This document shows positions 1 to 7,863 of a DNA stretch of 64,000 bases, one piece after another. The notes under the pieces were generated by a model that saw only the letters and a program-made list of their open reading frames with translations, searched no databases and was not told where the DNA came from. Source of the DNA: Enterobacter kobei (GTDB lineage: Bacteria; Pseudomonadota; Gammaproteobacteria; Enterobacterales; Enterobacteriaceae); assembly GCF_018323985.1 (NCBI RefSeq), contig NZ_AP024590.1, positions 1,240,001 to 1,304,000 on the forward strand, given 5' to 3'. The position numbers and the translations under genes are program-made. Numbering within the stretch: the stretch's first letter is position 1; each line of letters begins with the position of its first letter.

Positions 1-501
1 CTGAACTCCGCCGTATTCCCAAGCGCGCAGGGTGGCCCGCTGATGCACGTGATCGCGGCTAAAGCGGTAGCGCTGAAAGAAGCGATGGAGCCAGAGTTCA
101 AGGTTTATCAGCAGCAGGTTGCCAAAAACGCCAAAGCGATGGTCGAAGTGTTCCTGAACCGTGGCTTCAAAGTGGTATCCGGCGGCACTGAAAACCACCT
201 GTTCCTGCTGGATCTGGTGGACAAAAACCTGACCGGTAAAGAAGCTGACGCCGCGCTGGGTCGCGCTAACATCACCGTGAACAAAAACAGCGTCCCGAAC
301 GATCCGAAGAGCCCGTTTGTGACCTCCGGCATCCGTATCGGTAGCCCGGCTATCACCCGTCGCGGCTTCAAAGAAGCAGAAGCGCAGGAACTGGCTGGCT
401 GGATGTGTGACGTGCTGGACAGCATCAATGATGAAGGCGTGATTGAACGCACGAAACAGAAAGTGCTGGAAATCTGTGCCCGTTTCCCGGTTTACGCCTG
501 A
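1..501 (+). CDS. glyA: Serine hydroxymethyltransferase, C-terminal part (cut by window edge)
   Basis: GlyA is the PLP enzyme that interconverts serine and glycine while charging tetrahydrofolate with a one-carbon unit in the cytoplasm. The reading frame is open from base 1 and ends with TGA at 499-501. It gives 166 residues beginning LNSAVFPSAQGGPLMHVIAA, a close match from memory to the last 40 percent of the 417-residue E. coli protein. The PLP-binding lysine lies upstream of the window edge. The late segment with GIRIGSPAITRRG contributes to substrate binding in the family. The start codon and promoter lie outside the window. A strong terminator follows directly. The identification is very secure. 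Confidence 0.97.
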   Translation: MNSAVFPSAQGGPLMHVIAAKAVALKEAMEPEFKVYQQQVAKNAKAMVEVFLNRGFKVVSGGTENHLFLLDLVDKNLTGKEADAALGRANITVNKNSVPNDPKSPFVTSGIRIGSPAITRRGFKEAEAQELAGWMCDVLDSINDEGVIERTKQKVLEICARFPVYA

Positions 502-517
502 TCCGCGATAAACCCTG

Positions 518-543
518 AAAAGGCCGCGTAAGCGGCCTTTTTT
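518..543 (+). terminator. Rho-independent terminator of glyA
   Basis: A perfect 10-bp stem (518-527 with 532-541) has a GTAA loop and is GC-rich at its centre. It is followed by T residues and starts 16 bases after the glyA stop codon. The arms end in A and T runs, so it could also act on transcripts arriving from the minus-strand operon. Confidence 0.9.
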
Positions 544-544
544 A

Positions 545-640
545 TTGCCGGGTGGCGCTGCGCTTACCCGGCCTACGTGTCTTCGGTTCTTCGGTTCTTC
601 GCGTTACTGTAGGCCCGTGCAAGCGTAGCGCCGCCGGGCA
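545..640. repeat. REP/BIME-type repeat pair
   Basis: Two imperfect palindromes of the enterobacterial REP type occur here in opposite orientation. The first (about 545-577) carries GCCGGGTGGCGCTGCGCTTA and the second (about 608-640) carries its near complement. They flank a short tandem of CTTCGGTT units (581-602). The pair lies between the convergent ends of glyA and the SIS-domain gene, the usual place for such elements. Confidence 0.8.
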
Positions 641-657
641 ATATCAACACTTACCGC

Positions 658-1257
658 TTACCGCTCACCGCGCAACGTCACCCCGACATCGCCGCCCGGA
701 TGTACCGCCAGCAGCGTTTCTTTTGTATATCCACTCTCACTCATCAGGCAGGCGCAGGCCGCATCAAAAATTGCCAGTACCAGAATGATGGAGGTGGTCG
801 CCAGCATATTCAGCGGATCCACTTCCCGCTGGACGCCCGTGGAAATCACCAGCCGTGCCGCCTGAGCAATCGCCGACGCGTGGTTTTCCGTGACGCTTAT
901 CAGCGGCACCTGCCGTGCCGCCAGCCCCGGTAGCAGGCGGGTCAGTTCGTCGGAGTTGCCGCCGCGGGAGAGCATGATCATCAGATCCCCGGACCGCAAA
1001 AAGCCGAGATCGCCGTGGGCGGCATCGGTGGCGTTCAGATAGATCGCCGGACGCTCCACGCAGGCCAGCATATGGGCGATTTTGCGCGCCGCGATGCCCG
1101 AGGTTCCCACTCCGGTGACCACGATTTTCCCGGTACAGCCGCGCAGCTCACCCAGCAGGGCGTCCCACTGCGCGGAAGTCAGATGCTGACCCAGTCCGGC
1201 CAGCGCCTCGCTGTAGGTTTGCCAGGCGTCGTTTGCCTGCTGCCAGCCGCTGCTCAT
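658..1257 (-). CDS. SIS-domain sugar-phosphate isomerase, KdsD-like but lacking CBS domains
   Basis: The 199-residue protein is a single SIS (sugar isomerase) domain. It shares the layout of arabinose-5-phosphate isomerases: a GVGTSG loop near residue 50, AAHGDLGFL near 80, an LSRGGNSDE turn near 97 and LAVHPGGDVG near 189. It stops where KdsD and GutQ would continue into two CBS domains. The lysine of the KdsD GMGKSG loop is threonine here, so the same reaction cannot be assumed. The start overlaps the kinase stop by ATGA (1254-1257), so it is the last gene of the ABC/kinase operon. It probably isomerises the phosphorylated sugar made by the kinase. A 6-phospho-3-hexuloisomerase is an alternative. 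The substrate is unknown. Confidence 0.8.
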   Translation of the reverse strand: MSSGWQQANDAWQTYSEALAGLGQHLTSAQWDALLGELRGCTGKIVVTGVGTSGIAARKIAHMLACVERPAIYLNATDAAHGDLGFLRSGDLMIMLSRGGNSDELTRLLPGLAARQVPLISVTENHASAIAQAARLVISTGVQREVDPLNMLATTSIILVLAIFDAACACLMSESGYTKETLLAVHPGGDVGVTLRGER

Positions 1258-2891
1258 TCCGCCTCCTGCATTAACTGACGGTATTTCATATCATCCAGGT
1301 ACATCTCGTGGAACACCTGATATTTACGATCGTAATACTGCTTGATGCGGTTGGTTTGCGGCGTCACGGTTTTGCCGATGCGGCTCATCACCGACATGGC
1401 TTCCGGGAAGCTGTCGAACACGCCCGCAGCCACAGTGCCCATCATCGCGCTGCCCAGCAGCATAGCTTCGCTCTCCTCCGGTAACAGCATGGCGCAGCCG
1501 GTGGCGTTCGCATGCTCCTGCACAAAGATCGGGTTTTTAGTGCCGCCGCCGCTGGCCATCACGGTGTCGATGGCGTAACCGGTCTGATTCATGGTTTCAA
1601 TGATATGGCGGGTACCCAGCGCAATCGCCTGGATGGTCGCCAGATATTGCAGCGCCATGTCTTCCGGCGTGCGGGACAGCTTCAGCCCGGTGATCGTCCC
1701 GGTCAGCGTCGGATTGGCGCGCGGCGAACGGTTGCCGTGGAAGTAGGGGAGGATATGCATATCGCGGGTCAGAAAGGCGATATTTTCCGGCTCGCCCGCC
1801 ATTTTACGCAGCAACGCATTCAGCAGTTCATAAATGGTCTGCCCCTGGGTTTTTGCCTGCGCCAGCAGCGCGTCATAGCAGGGATGCGACTGGATCACAT
1901 GGTCGATAAGCGCCCCGGTCGCCGACTGGCCGCCCTCGTTTAGCCAGTAGCCTGGCAGCACCGCCGAATAGTAAGGCCCCCACACGCCACCGATAAAACG
2001 CGGCGCTCTGGAGATAGCCATATGGCCGGTGGAGGTGCCGCCGATCAACGCCACACGGCGGTCAAAATCCGCCACTTCACCCGATACGCCGCAGGCACCG
2101 AGTGTACCCAGCGTACCGGCGTGGGCATCTATAATCGACACGCTGACCGCCGTGCCCGGGATCAGCCCCATTTCGCTGGCGGCCCGCGGCGTCAGGCCAT
2201 GACCGAGCGGTTCGCCCATGGTTTTCACGTAGCGACCAATTTTCTCCGCGTCGTGCTCCAGCAGATCCTCAAGCCCTATTTCGCGGAAATAGCTGCCATC
2301 CCATTTATCCTCATGCCCCATGTAGGTCCACTTACAGACGGTGGAGCACAGGGAGCGCGTGTCATCGCCGGTGGCACGCCAGGTCAGAAAATCCGGCAAG
2401 TCAAAGTAGTAACCGGCGTTAGCCCAGGTGTTCGGCATATGCTGTTTCAGCCACAGCAGCTTCGGCGTCTGCATTTCCGGGGAAATAATCCCGCCGACGT
2501 AATCCAGCACCCGATGGTGCAGGGCGTTAATGCGGTCGGCCTGCGTAATGGCGCGGTGATCCATCCACACAATAATGTTCTGCTCGCTGCGCCCGGACGG
2601 GCTGACGGTCAGCGGTTTGCCCTCTTTGTCGAGCACCACCAGTGAACAGGTGGCGTCAAATCCCAGCCCTTTCACCTGGATCGGGTTGATGTCCGACTGG
2701 TTGATGGCATCGCGCACCGCATTACACACCGCCTGCCAGATATTGTCTGAAGACTGCTCAACGAAATCCGCCTGCGGGCGATACATTTCAATGGCCCGGC
2801 TCGCCTGGCCGACCATTCTGCCGTTCAGGTCAAACACGCCCGCGCGGGCGCTTCCGGTTCCGACATCCACACCAATGAAGTAACTCGCCAT
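1254..2891 (-). CDS. FGGY-family carbohydrate kinase (pentulose/ribulokinase-like)
   Basis: This 545-residue cytoplasmic kinase of the FGGY fold probably phosphorylates the sugar brought in by the ABC transporter encoded upstream. The N-terminus has the phosphate-binding motif DVGTGSARAGVF, a SIIDAHAG segment near residue 260 carries the likely catalytic aspartate, and a C-terminal ASGGGTKNPIFVQ segment forms the ATP site. The overall pattern resembles the D-ribulokinase/FGGY pentulose kinase group more than glycerol or xylulose kinases. The ATG at 2891 was chosen because AGGAG lies 7 bases upstream; an upstream in-frame start would add 14 poorly coding residues. It starts 16 bases after the permease gene and overlaps the SIS gene. 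The true substrate cannot be read from sequence. Confidence 0.88.
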   Translation of the reverse strand: MASYFIGVDVGTGSARAGVFDLNGRMVGQASRAIEMYRPQADFVEQSSDNIWQAVCNAVRDAINQSDINPIQVKGLGFDATCSLVVLDKEGKPLTVSPSGRSEQNIIVWMDHRAITQADRINALHHRVLDYVGGIISPEMQTPKLLWLKQHMPNTWANAGYYFDLPDFLTWRATGDDTRSLCSTVCKWTYMGHEDKWDGSYFREIGLEDLLEHDAEKIGRYVKTMGEPLGHGLTPRAASEMGLIPGTAVSVSIIDAHAGTLGTLGACGVSGEVADFDRRVALIGGTSTGHMAISRAPRFIGGVWGPYYSAVLPGYWLNEGGQSATGALIDHVIQSHPCYDALLAQAKTQGQTIYELLNALLRKMAGEPENIAFLTRDMHILPYFHGNRSPRANPTLTGTITGLKLSRTPEDMALQYLATIQAIALGTRHIIETMNQTGYAIDTVMASGGGTKNPIFVQEHANATGCAMLLPEESEAMLLGSAMMGTVAAGVFDSFPEAMSVMSRIGKTVTPQTNRIKQYYDRKYQVFHEMYLDDMKYRQLMQEAE

Positions 2892-2907
2892 CTTTTTTCT
2901 CCTGAAA

Positions 2908-3861
2908 TCAGGCTTTACGATTCTGTAAGGCAATAAAGAGGATCAGCACTGCGCCCCAGAGCGCCATCGTCAGATAGCTGCTGATCCCCAGCAGATTGAA
3001 GCCGCTTTCCAGCATTTGCAGCACGACCAGCGCCAGTACCAGGCCGATGACGCGACCAAAGCCGCCGTCCGGGTTGATGCCGCCGAGCACCGAGGCAAGG
3101 ATAGTGACCAGCAGATAGGATTCGCCGTAGCCCGCTTTTGCCGAGTTGAATTTTGCCATCATCAGGATGGCCGCCACCCAGCCGAGCAGCGCCGAGATGA
3201 CATACACGGAAATCTGTACCCGCACGGTATTCACGCCGGAATAGCGCGTCGCCTGCTCGTTGGAACCAACCAGATACAGGCTGCGTCCGAGCGTTGTATG
3301 TTCCAGTAAGATCCACAGCAACACGGCCACCAGAATAAACAGCAGCAGGGCGACGGGAATACCCGCGAGCGTGGCATTACCCAGATACTGGATCGCCGCC
3401 GGAAAGCCGGAGATCACCGTGCCGTTAGAGAACAGAATATTCAGCCCCGAGATCAACGTCATGGTGCCGAGTGTGGCAAGGATCGGCGACACGCCGACCC
3501 AGGCAATCAGCGCGCCGTTAAGCACACCGATCGCTACCGCCACAGCAAGTCCCGCCAGCAGCGCCAGCATAAAGAACAACGGATTATCCGGGTGGCTGAC
3601 AATAATCGCCGCCATTACCAGTGAGCAGGCATTAGCACCGGCAATAATCGACAGGTTAATGCCGCCGGTGAGCATGGTCAGCCCCATCCCCAGCGCCAGC
3701 ATACCGAGGATCGGCAGTTGCGAGCTGATGGACTGGAAGTTAGCGACGCTGAAAAAGCGGCTGCCCAGCAGCGCCGAGAAGACCACGGCGGCGACAATAA
3801 TAATCACGCACTGGAGGCGAATGATGGCATCACCAGGCAGATAACGGGCGAAGGTTTTCAT
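2908..3861 (-). CDS. Sugar ABC transporter permease 1 (BPD_transp_2 family)
   Basis: This 317-residue inner-membrane protein has about nine or ten hydrophobic segments. It belongs to the ribose/AI-2/rhamnose type permeases (RbsC, LsrC, LsrD, RhaP). The family pattern GMGLTMLTGGINLSIIAG is seen near residue 70, and the cytoplasmic EAA-like region with GGINPDGGFG near 255. ATG at 3861 follows AGGGGA at a good distance; a TTG six codons upstream is less likely. The gene begins one base after the stop of the second permease, so translation is probably coupled. The two permeases likely form a heterodimer driven by the single ATPase. Confidence 0.92.
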   Translation of the reverse strand: MKTFARYLPGDAIIRLQCVIIIVAAVVFSALLGSRFFSVANFQSISSQLPILGMLALGMGLTMLTGGINLSIIAGANACSLVMAAIIVSHPDNPLFFMLALLAGLAVAVAIGVLNGALIAWVGVSPILATLGTMTLISGLNILFSNGTVISGFPAAIQYLGNATLAGIPVALLLFILVAVLLWILLEHTTLGRSLYLVGSNEQATRYSGVNTVRVQISVYVISALLGWVAAILMMAKFNSAKAGYGESYLLVTILASVLGGINPDGGFGRVIGLVLALVVLQMLESGFNLLGISSYLTMALWGAVLILFIALQNRKA

Positions 3862-3862
3862 C

Positions 3863-4852
3863 TTAAAGTTCCCCTGCAAGTTTGCGTTTTTCGTTCCACG
3901 CCGTTGCGCTGATGCTGATCAGGATGATGGTGCCGCTGAACACGGTGTGCCAGTAAGAGGAGACGCTTAACAGCGTCAGGCCGTTTTGCAGGAAAGCCAG
4001 CAGGATCACGCCAAGCAGCGTGCCGGTCAGCGTGCCACGGCCACCGCTCATGCTGGTGCCACCGAGGACCACGGCGGCCAGCACCGTCAGCTCAAAACCG
4101 AGCAGGGAATTAGGCGCAACCGACTGAGTGATCTGCGCCTGCACGACGGCGGCGATACCAGCGAGAATGCCCATATAGCCGTAAACGCAAAAATGCAGCT
4201 TCAGCAGATTCAGCCCGAGCCGTGAAGCGGCGTCACGGTTGCCGCCCATGGCGTAAATCTGGCGGCCCAGCCGGGTGTAGTTCATCAGGATGGCAGTGAA
4301 CAGGATCACCGCGGCCAGACAGAGCAGGGGCAGCGTCAGGCCATAGTCATAGCCGTCGGCCGCGGTAAAGGAGAACCAGTTGATGCCGTTCATAAACCAG
4401 TCCGGGAAGCCGTACAGCCAGGTACCTTTCGTGGCGTAGACCAGCAGGCCGTAGTAGACGTTGAGCGTGGCGATGGTAATGATGATCGCCGGCACGCGCA
4501 GCCAGTAGACCAGAAAGCCGTTGATAAGCCCAAGCAGCAGGCCGACAGCAATGGCCATCGCCAGCGCCAGCACAAAGTTGCCGCCGTGGGCGATCATCCA
4601 GCTGGCCATCGCATACTGTGCAATGGCGGTCATCGCCGGGAAAGAGATGTCGATGCCGCCGGAAATCAGGACCACAAACAGCCCGCAGGCCAGAATGCCA
4701 AGAATGGCGTAGCTGGTGGCGACATCCGTTAGGTTGCCCAGCGACAGAAACTCATCGGTGCTGACGCTCAGCCCGACGATCAGGGCGATCACTAACAGCC
4801 CCAGCCAGAACTCATGTTGCCCGACGAGGCGGGAAAGACGCACGTTATTCAT
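3863..4852 (-). CDS. Sugar ABC transporter permease 2 (BPD_transp_2 family)
   Basis: This 329-residue multi-spanning inner-membrane permease is a paralogue of the next gene. It has the signature stretch GLFVVLISGGIDISFPAMTA near residue 55 and GGTSMSGGRGTLTGTLLG near 260. ATG at 4852 was preferred over a far upstream in-frame start because the latter would run deep into the ATPase gene; the chosen start overlaps the ATPase stop by 8 bases. With two distinct permeases and one double-domain ATPase, the architecture is that of the lsr and rha sugar transporters, not the homodimeric rbs system. Confidence 0.92.
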   Translation of the reverse strand: MNNVRLSRLVGQHEFWLGLLVIALIVGLSVSTDEFLSLGNLTDVATSYAILGILACGLFVVLISGGIDISFPAMTAIAQYAMASWMIAHGGNFVLALAMAIAVGLLLGLINGFLVYWLRVPAIIITIATLNVYYGLLVYATKGTWLYGFPDWFMNGINWFSFTAADGYDYGLTLPLLCLAAVILFTAILMNYTRLGRQIYAMGGNRDAASRLGLNLLKLHFCVYGYMGILAGIAAVVQAQITQSVAPNSLLGFELTVLAAVVLGGTSMSGGRGTLTGTLLGVILLAFLQNGLTLLSVSSYWHTVFSGTIILISISATAWNEKRKLAGEL

Positions 4853-6353
4853 TGATGACCTCGACCACTTCTGCAATCTCCGCTTCGGTACAGCGATGGG
4901 GGTTAAACTCGGCGACCAGTTCACCGCGGCGCATCACCAGCACGCGATGGCTGTTGTAATAGGCTTCCGGGATCTCATCGCAAATCATCAGCACCGCCAT
5001 ACCCTGTTCCGCCAGATCGCGGGCAATCTGATAAATGCCCTCTTTGTTGGCGATATCCACGCCGACGGTGGGGGAGTCGAGGATGAGGATTCGCGGCCCG
5101 GTCGCCACCCATTTGGCGATGGCGATACGCTGCGCATTGCCGCCGGAGAGGGTTTTCACCGGTAATGCAGGATCGGAGACTTTGATGTTCAGATCACGGA
5201 TCAGATCGCTCACCAGCTTCTGCGCCTTCGTGTGATCGAGCAGGCCGCTGCGGGTATGCAGTTTGTCAAAGACGGTGACGATGGTGTTGTCGTAGATCGA
5301 CTGCTCCATGATCAACCCCTGCGTCAGGCGATCTTCCGACACATAACCAATGCCGTGTCTGATGGCGTCGTGATTGTTACGCAGGCGCACCGGCTGACCA
5401 TTTATAAGCATTTCGCCGCTTTCCGGCTGCGTCATGCCAAACAGGCTCAGGCACAGCTCGGTACGGCCCGCGCCCAGCAGCCCGACAACAGAGACAATCT
5501 CACCGCTGCGTAACGACAAATTGATATTGCGGTATTTCCCTTTGCGGCTCAGGTTGCGCAGTTCCAGCATCGGCGGCTGATCGGCGGGCGGCTTTTCCGG
5601 CAGCGGGCTGTAGTGGAAACGCTGTCCGGTCATCAGGAACGCCAGCTCATGGCTGTCCAGTTCCTGAGCGGGCCAGGTGCCAACCAGCTTGCCGTCGCGC
5701 ATCACGCTGATACGGTCTGCCACTTCCATCACTTCGTCCAGACGGTGGCTGACGAATACCACGCAGATGCCCGCTGCTTTCAGTTCGTTTACCACCCGCA
5801 GCAGGCCGTTCACTTCCTGGCGCGTCAGCGAGGCAGTGGGTTCATCCATGATCACCAGCCGGGCATCGGCGGCGATGGCGCGGCAGATCGCCACCAACTG
5901 GCGGTCTGCAATAGAGAGTTTTTCGACTTTTTTATCCGGATCGATGGTCACGCCAATGCGTTTCATGGCGGCCAGCGCCTGGGCTTTCATCGCCCCGCGG
6001 CGTACCCAGATATCGCCTCCCGGCAGATAGCGGTTAACGGCAATATTTTCCGCCACGCTGAAATTGGGAAACAGCGACAGATCCTGATAAATCACCTGAA
6101 TACCGTAGTGGGCGGAGAGCTGCGGCGTCAGCTGATGGAACAGCTTACCGTCGAGCAAAATCTGCGCCCCTTTTTCCGGATGGTAGACGCCGGAAATCAC
6201 TTTAATGATGGTGCTTTTTCCGCAGCCGTTCTGCCCTGCCAGACAGTGAACTTCGCCTTTCTTCAGCGTCAGGTTCACGTTATCCAGCGCCAGCACGCCC
6301 GGGAATTGCTTGCTGATATTCTCAAGTGTGATAAATGCGGCGGTGTCTGCCAT
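4845..6353 (-). CDS. Sugar ABC transporter ATPase with two fused nucleotide-binding domains
   Basis: This 502-residue cytoplasmic ATPase energises the two permeases. It has two ABC domains in tandem, as in RbsA, LsrA and RhaT-type proteins. Domain 1 has Walker A GQNGCGKST near residue 42 and Walker B LVIMDEPTASL near 165. Its signature region is degenerate (LSIADRQL), as usual in this family. Domain 2 has the weak Walker A GLLGAGRTEL near 290, the signature LSGGNAQR near 397 and ILILDSPTVGVD. ATG at 6353 has AGGAG 8 bases upstream; the TTG two codons earlier is too close to that site. A stable hairpin separates it from the binding-protein gene. Confidence 0.93.
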   Translation of the reverse strand: MADTAAFITLENISKQFPGVLALDNVNLTLKKGEVHCLAGQNGCGKSTIIKVISGVYHPEKGAQILLDGKLFHQLTPQLSAHYGIQVIYQDLSLFPNFSVAENIAVNRYLPGGDIWVRRGAMKAQALAAMKRIGVTIDPDKKVEKLSIADRQLVAICRAIAADARLVIMDEPTASLTRQEVNGLLRVVNELKAAGICVVFVSHRLDEVMEVADRISVMRDGKLVGTWPAQELDSHELAFLMTGQRFHYSPLPEKPPADQPPMLELRNLSRKGKYRNINLSLRSGEIVSVVGLLGAGRTELCLSLFGMTQPESGEMLINGQPVRLRNNHDAIRHGIGYVSEDRLTQGLIMEQSIYDNTIVTVFDKLHTRSGLLDHTKAQKLVSDLIRDLNIKVSDPALPVKTLSGGNAQRIAIAKWVATGPRILILDSPTVGVDIANKEGIYQIARDLAEQGMAVLMICDEIPEAYYNSHRVLVMRRGELVAEFNPHRCTEAEIAEVVEVINE

Positions 6354-6369
6354 GGGCAATACTCCTGCA

Positions 6370-6387
6370 AGCGCCCTTGCGGGCGCT
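6370..6387 (-). other. Intercistronic hairpin between binding-protein and ATPase genes
   Basis: A perfect 7-bp GC-rich stem (6370-6376 with 6381-6387) has a four-base loop. It lies just upstream of the ATPase ribosome binding site and lacks a T run, so it is not a full terminator. In many ABC operons such a hairpin stabilises the upstream binding-protein message. That role is inferred here. Confidence 0.55.
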
Positions 6388-6458
6388 GAGTGTGTGTCAT
6401 TATGGTTATGATTTGCCGGTCACCCGGCATTCGGTTTCCCTGGTGTGGGCGGAGTGCC

Positions 6459-7442
6459 TCAGAAACCGAGTGATTGTGCGTTGTCTTTGGTGACTTCGAG
6501 GATCTTGTTAAAGCGGATCACTTTTTTCTCCATATCCACATCGGCTTTGCCTAAACCGTCGATGGTCAGATCGGGCGTCACTTCCTTACCTTGCAACAGC
6601 TGATCGGCAACGGTGACCAGCGCATAGCCAGCATCTTTTGGATCCCACAGCAGCGCCTTTTTGATGTCGCCGCGCATCAGATACGGTGCGGCCTGGGCTG
6701 GCATGGCGATGCCGACAACAGCCATTTTTTCTTTGGCACGTTTTTTCTGTACTGCCTGACCGGCACCAATAGGGCCGAGAGAGCCGAAGCCGATGATGCC
6801 TTTCATCTGCGGATAAGTTTTCATCAGATCAAGCGTGGTGGAGTAGGATTTATCAATGCTCTCTGCCACCGGCAGGCGGGAGGTCACTTCAAACATCTCC
6901 GGGTATTTTTCTTTCTGATACTTAATGGCGTAATCGGCCCAGGCGTTATGCAGCGGTACCGTTAAAGAACCGACATAAATGGCGTAGCCGCCTTTACCGC
7001 CCATATCTTTTGCCAGCTCATCGACGTTAGCCTGGGCGTATTTTTCGCTGTCGATGGTTTCAATATCCCACTGGCCGATCTGCTGATCCGGCGATTCATG
7101 GGTCAGTACCACGATGCCTTTGTCGCGCGCTTTTTTCAGCACCGGCTCCAGCACCTTCGCATCGTTTGGCACCACGATAATGGCGTTAACGTTTTTGGCG
7201 ATCAGATCTTCAATGACCTTCACCTGCTGGGCAGGATCGGGCGTGGAAGGTCCGGTCTGATACGCGTTCACATTGAGTTTTTTAGCGGCGTCGTTCACGC
7301 CGGTTTCCATACGGTTAAACCAGGGAATGCCGGTGACTTTGGCAACCACGGCAATTTCATACTTCTCCGCTGCCGTCACGTTAGCGGACAACATGCTGAC
7401 AGAAACCACGGCTGCACTGAGTAAGGCTAATTTGAATTTCAT
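6459..7442 (-). CDS. Periplasmic sugar-binding protein of ABC transporter (LsrB/RhaS-like)
   Basis: The 327-residue precursor is the substrate receptor of the transporter. It has a typical Sec signal peptide (MKFKLALLSAAVVSVSML, cleavage probably after VTAA near residue 25) and then a periplasmic-binding-protein fold of the ribose/AI-2 group. Recognisable features are EIAVVAKVTGIPWFNRMETG at the mature N-terminus, VNAIIVVPNDAKVLEPVLKK near 90 and MAVVGIAMPAQAAPYLMRGD near 245. The fold most resembles LsrB and RhaS by eye. ATG at 7442 is preceded by AAAGG; a longer in-frame start would spoil the signal peptide. It is the first gene of the operon and faces a 421-base gap that must hold the promoter. 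The ligand is unknown. Confidence 0.9.
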   Translation of the reverse strand: MKFKLALLSAAVVSVSMLSANVTAAEKYEIAVVAKVTGIPWFNRMETGVNDAAKKLNVNAYQTGPSTPDPAQQVKVIEDLIAKNVNAIIVVPNDAKVLEPVLKKARDKGIVVLTHESPDQQIGQWDIETIDSEKYAQANVDELAKDMGGKGGYAIYVGSLTVPLHNAWADYAIKYQKEKYPEMFEVTSRLPVAESIDKSYSTTLDLMKTYPQMKGIIGFGSLGPIGAGQAVQKKRAKEKMAVVGIAMPAQAAPYLMRGDIKKALLWDPKDAGYALVTVADQLLQGKEVTPDLTIDGLGKADVDMEKKVIRFNKILEVTKDNAQSLGF

Positions 7443-7863
7443 AGTTTTACCTTTTGTAGGGTACGGGCATGTCACGCACAGAGGTTAGCAATGAAGGGAA
7501 GAGGGAATGAATCGCAGATTTTTTAAATGTGATGGCTGCCCATTTTTGTTATTTTTTAGATCTAATTTGGTTAAATTTAAGTTAATAAATAACTATATCA
7601 TTACAATTGGCAGGGGTTATTTTGTTAAATAAAGTGTTAAATGAAACTACTTGTTAACATTTATTTATCAATTATGGTAACTGAGCAGGGTTTTTTGCCG
7701 GTTATATGCGCACTCGCCCTCAGGAATGTTTCAAATTTGTGAGCTGAAACGATAAGCCAGCAGCCGTGTGATTTTTGCCGACGATGTTAATGGTCTGTTA
7801 AAACTGTGGCTTGTGTTTAGCGCCATTTATCGCCAGACTGTCGCCACCATTCAGGAGGAAATC
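7443..7863. promoter_or_regulatory. AT-rich divergent promoter region between the ABC operon and hcaT
   Basis: This 421-base gap contains no convincing gene. Its middle (about 7518-7680) is very AT-rich compared with the flanks and must carry the promoter of the leftward sugar operon and probably that of hcaT. It contains a dyad at 7627-7666 and TGTGA half-sites near 7528 and 7738 that could be parts of weak CRP sites. An in-frame extension of hcaT upstream to 7768 was not accepted as coding. Confidence 0.55.
7627..7666. promoter_or_regulatory. Candidate operator: inverted repeat upstream of the sugar ABC operon
   Basis: The left arm AAATAAAGTGTTAA (7627-7640) is complementary, with one inserted base, to the right arm TTAACATTTATTT (7654-7666). 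A 13-base spacer separates them. Its position between two divergent genes suggests a repressor or activator site. No regulator gene is adjacent, and a chance origin in AT-rich DNA is possible. Confidence 0.35.

Noticed and set aside
581..602. Short tandem repeat as a CRISPR or phase-variable tract
   Set aside because: Only about three 8-base units occur, inside a REP pair and away from any gene start; no CRISPR-like spacing exists.
2891..2933. Longer kinase start with 14 extra residues
   Set aside because: The extra residues are unlike FGGY kinases and overlap the permease end, while ATG 2891 has a strong AGGAG.
5613..6389. 258-codon frame opposite the ABC ATPase
   Set aside because: It is rich in H, Q and R, as expected from reading the complement of a conserved ATPase gene, and has no ribosome site.
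7768..7863. N-terminal extension of hcaT
   Set aside because: The extra 32 residues do not fit the HcaT family start, and the internal ATG has a near-perfect ribosome binding site.
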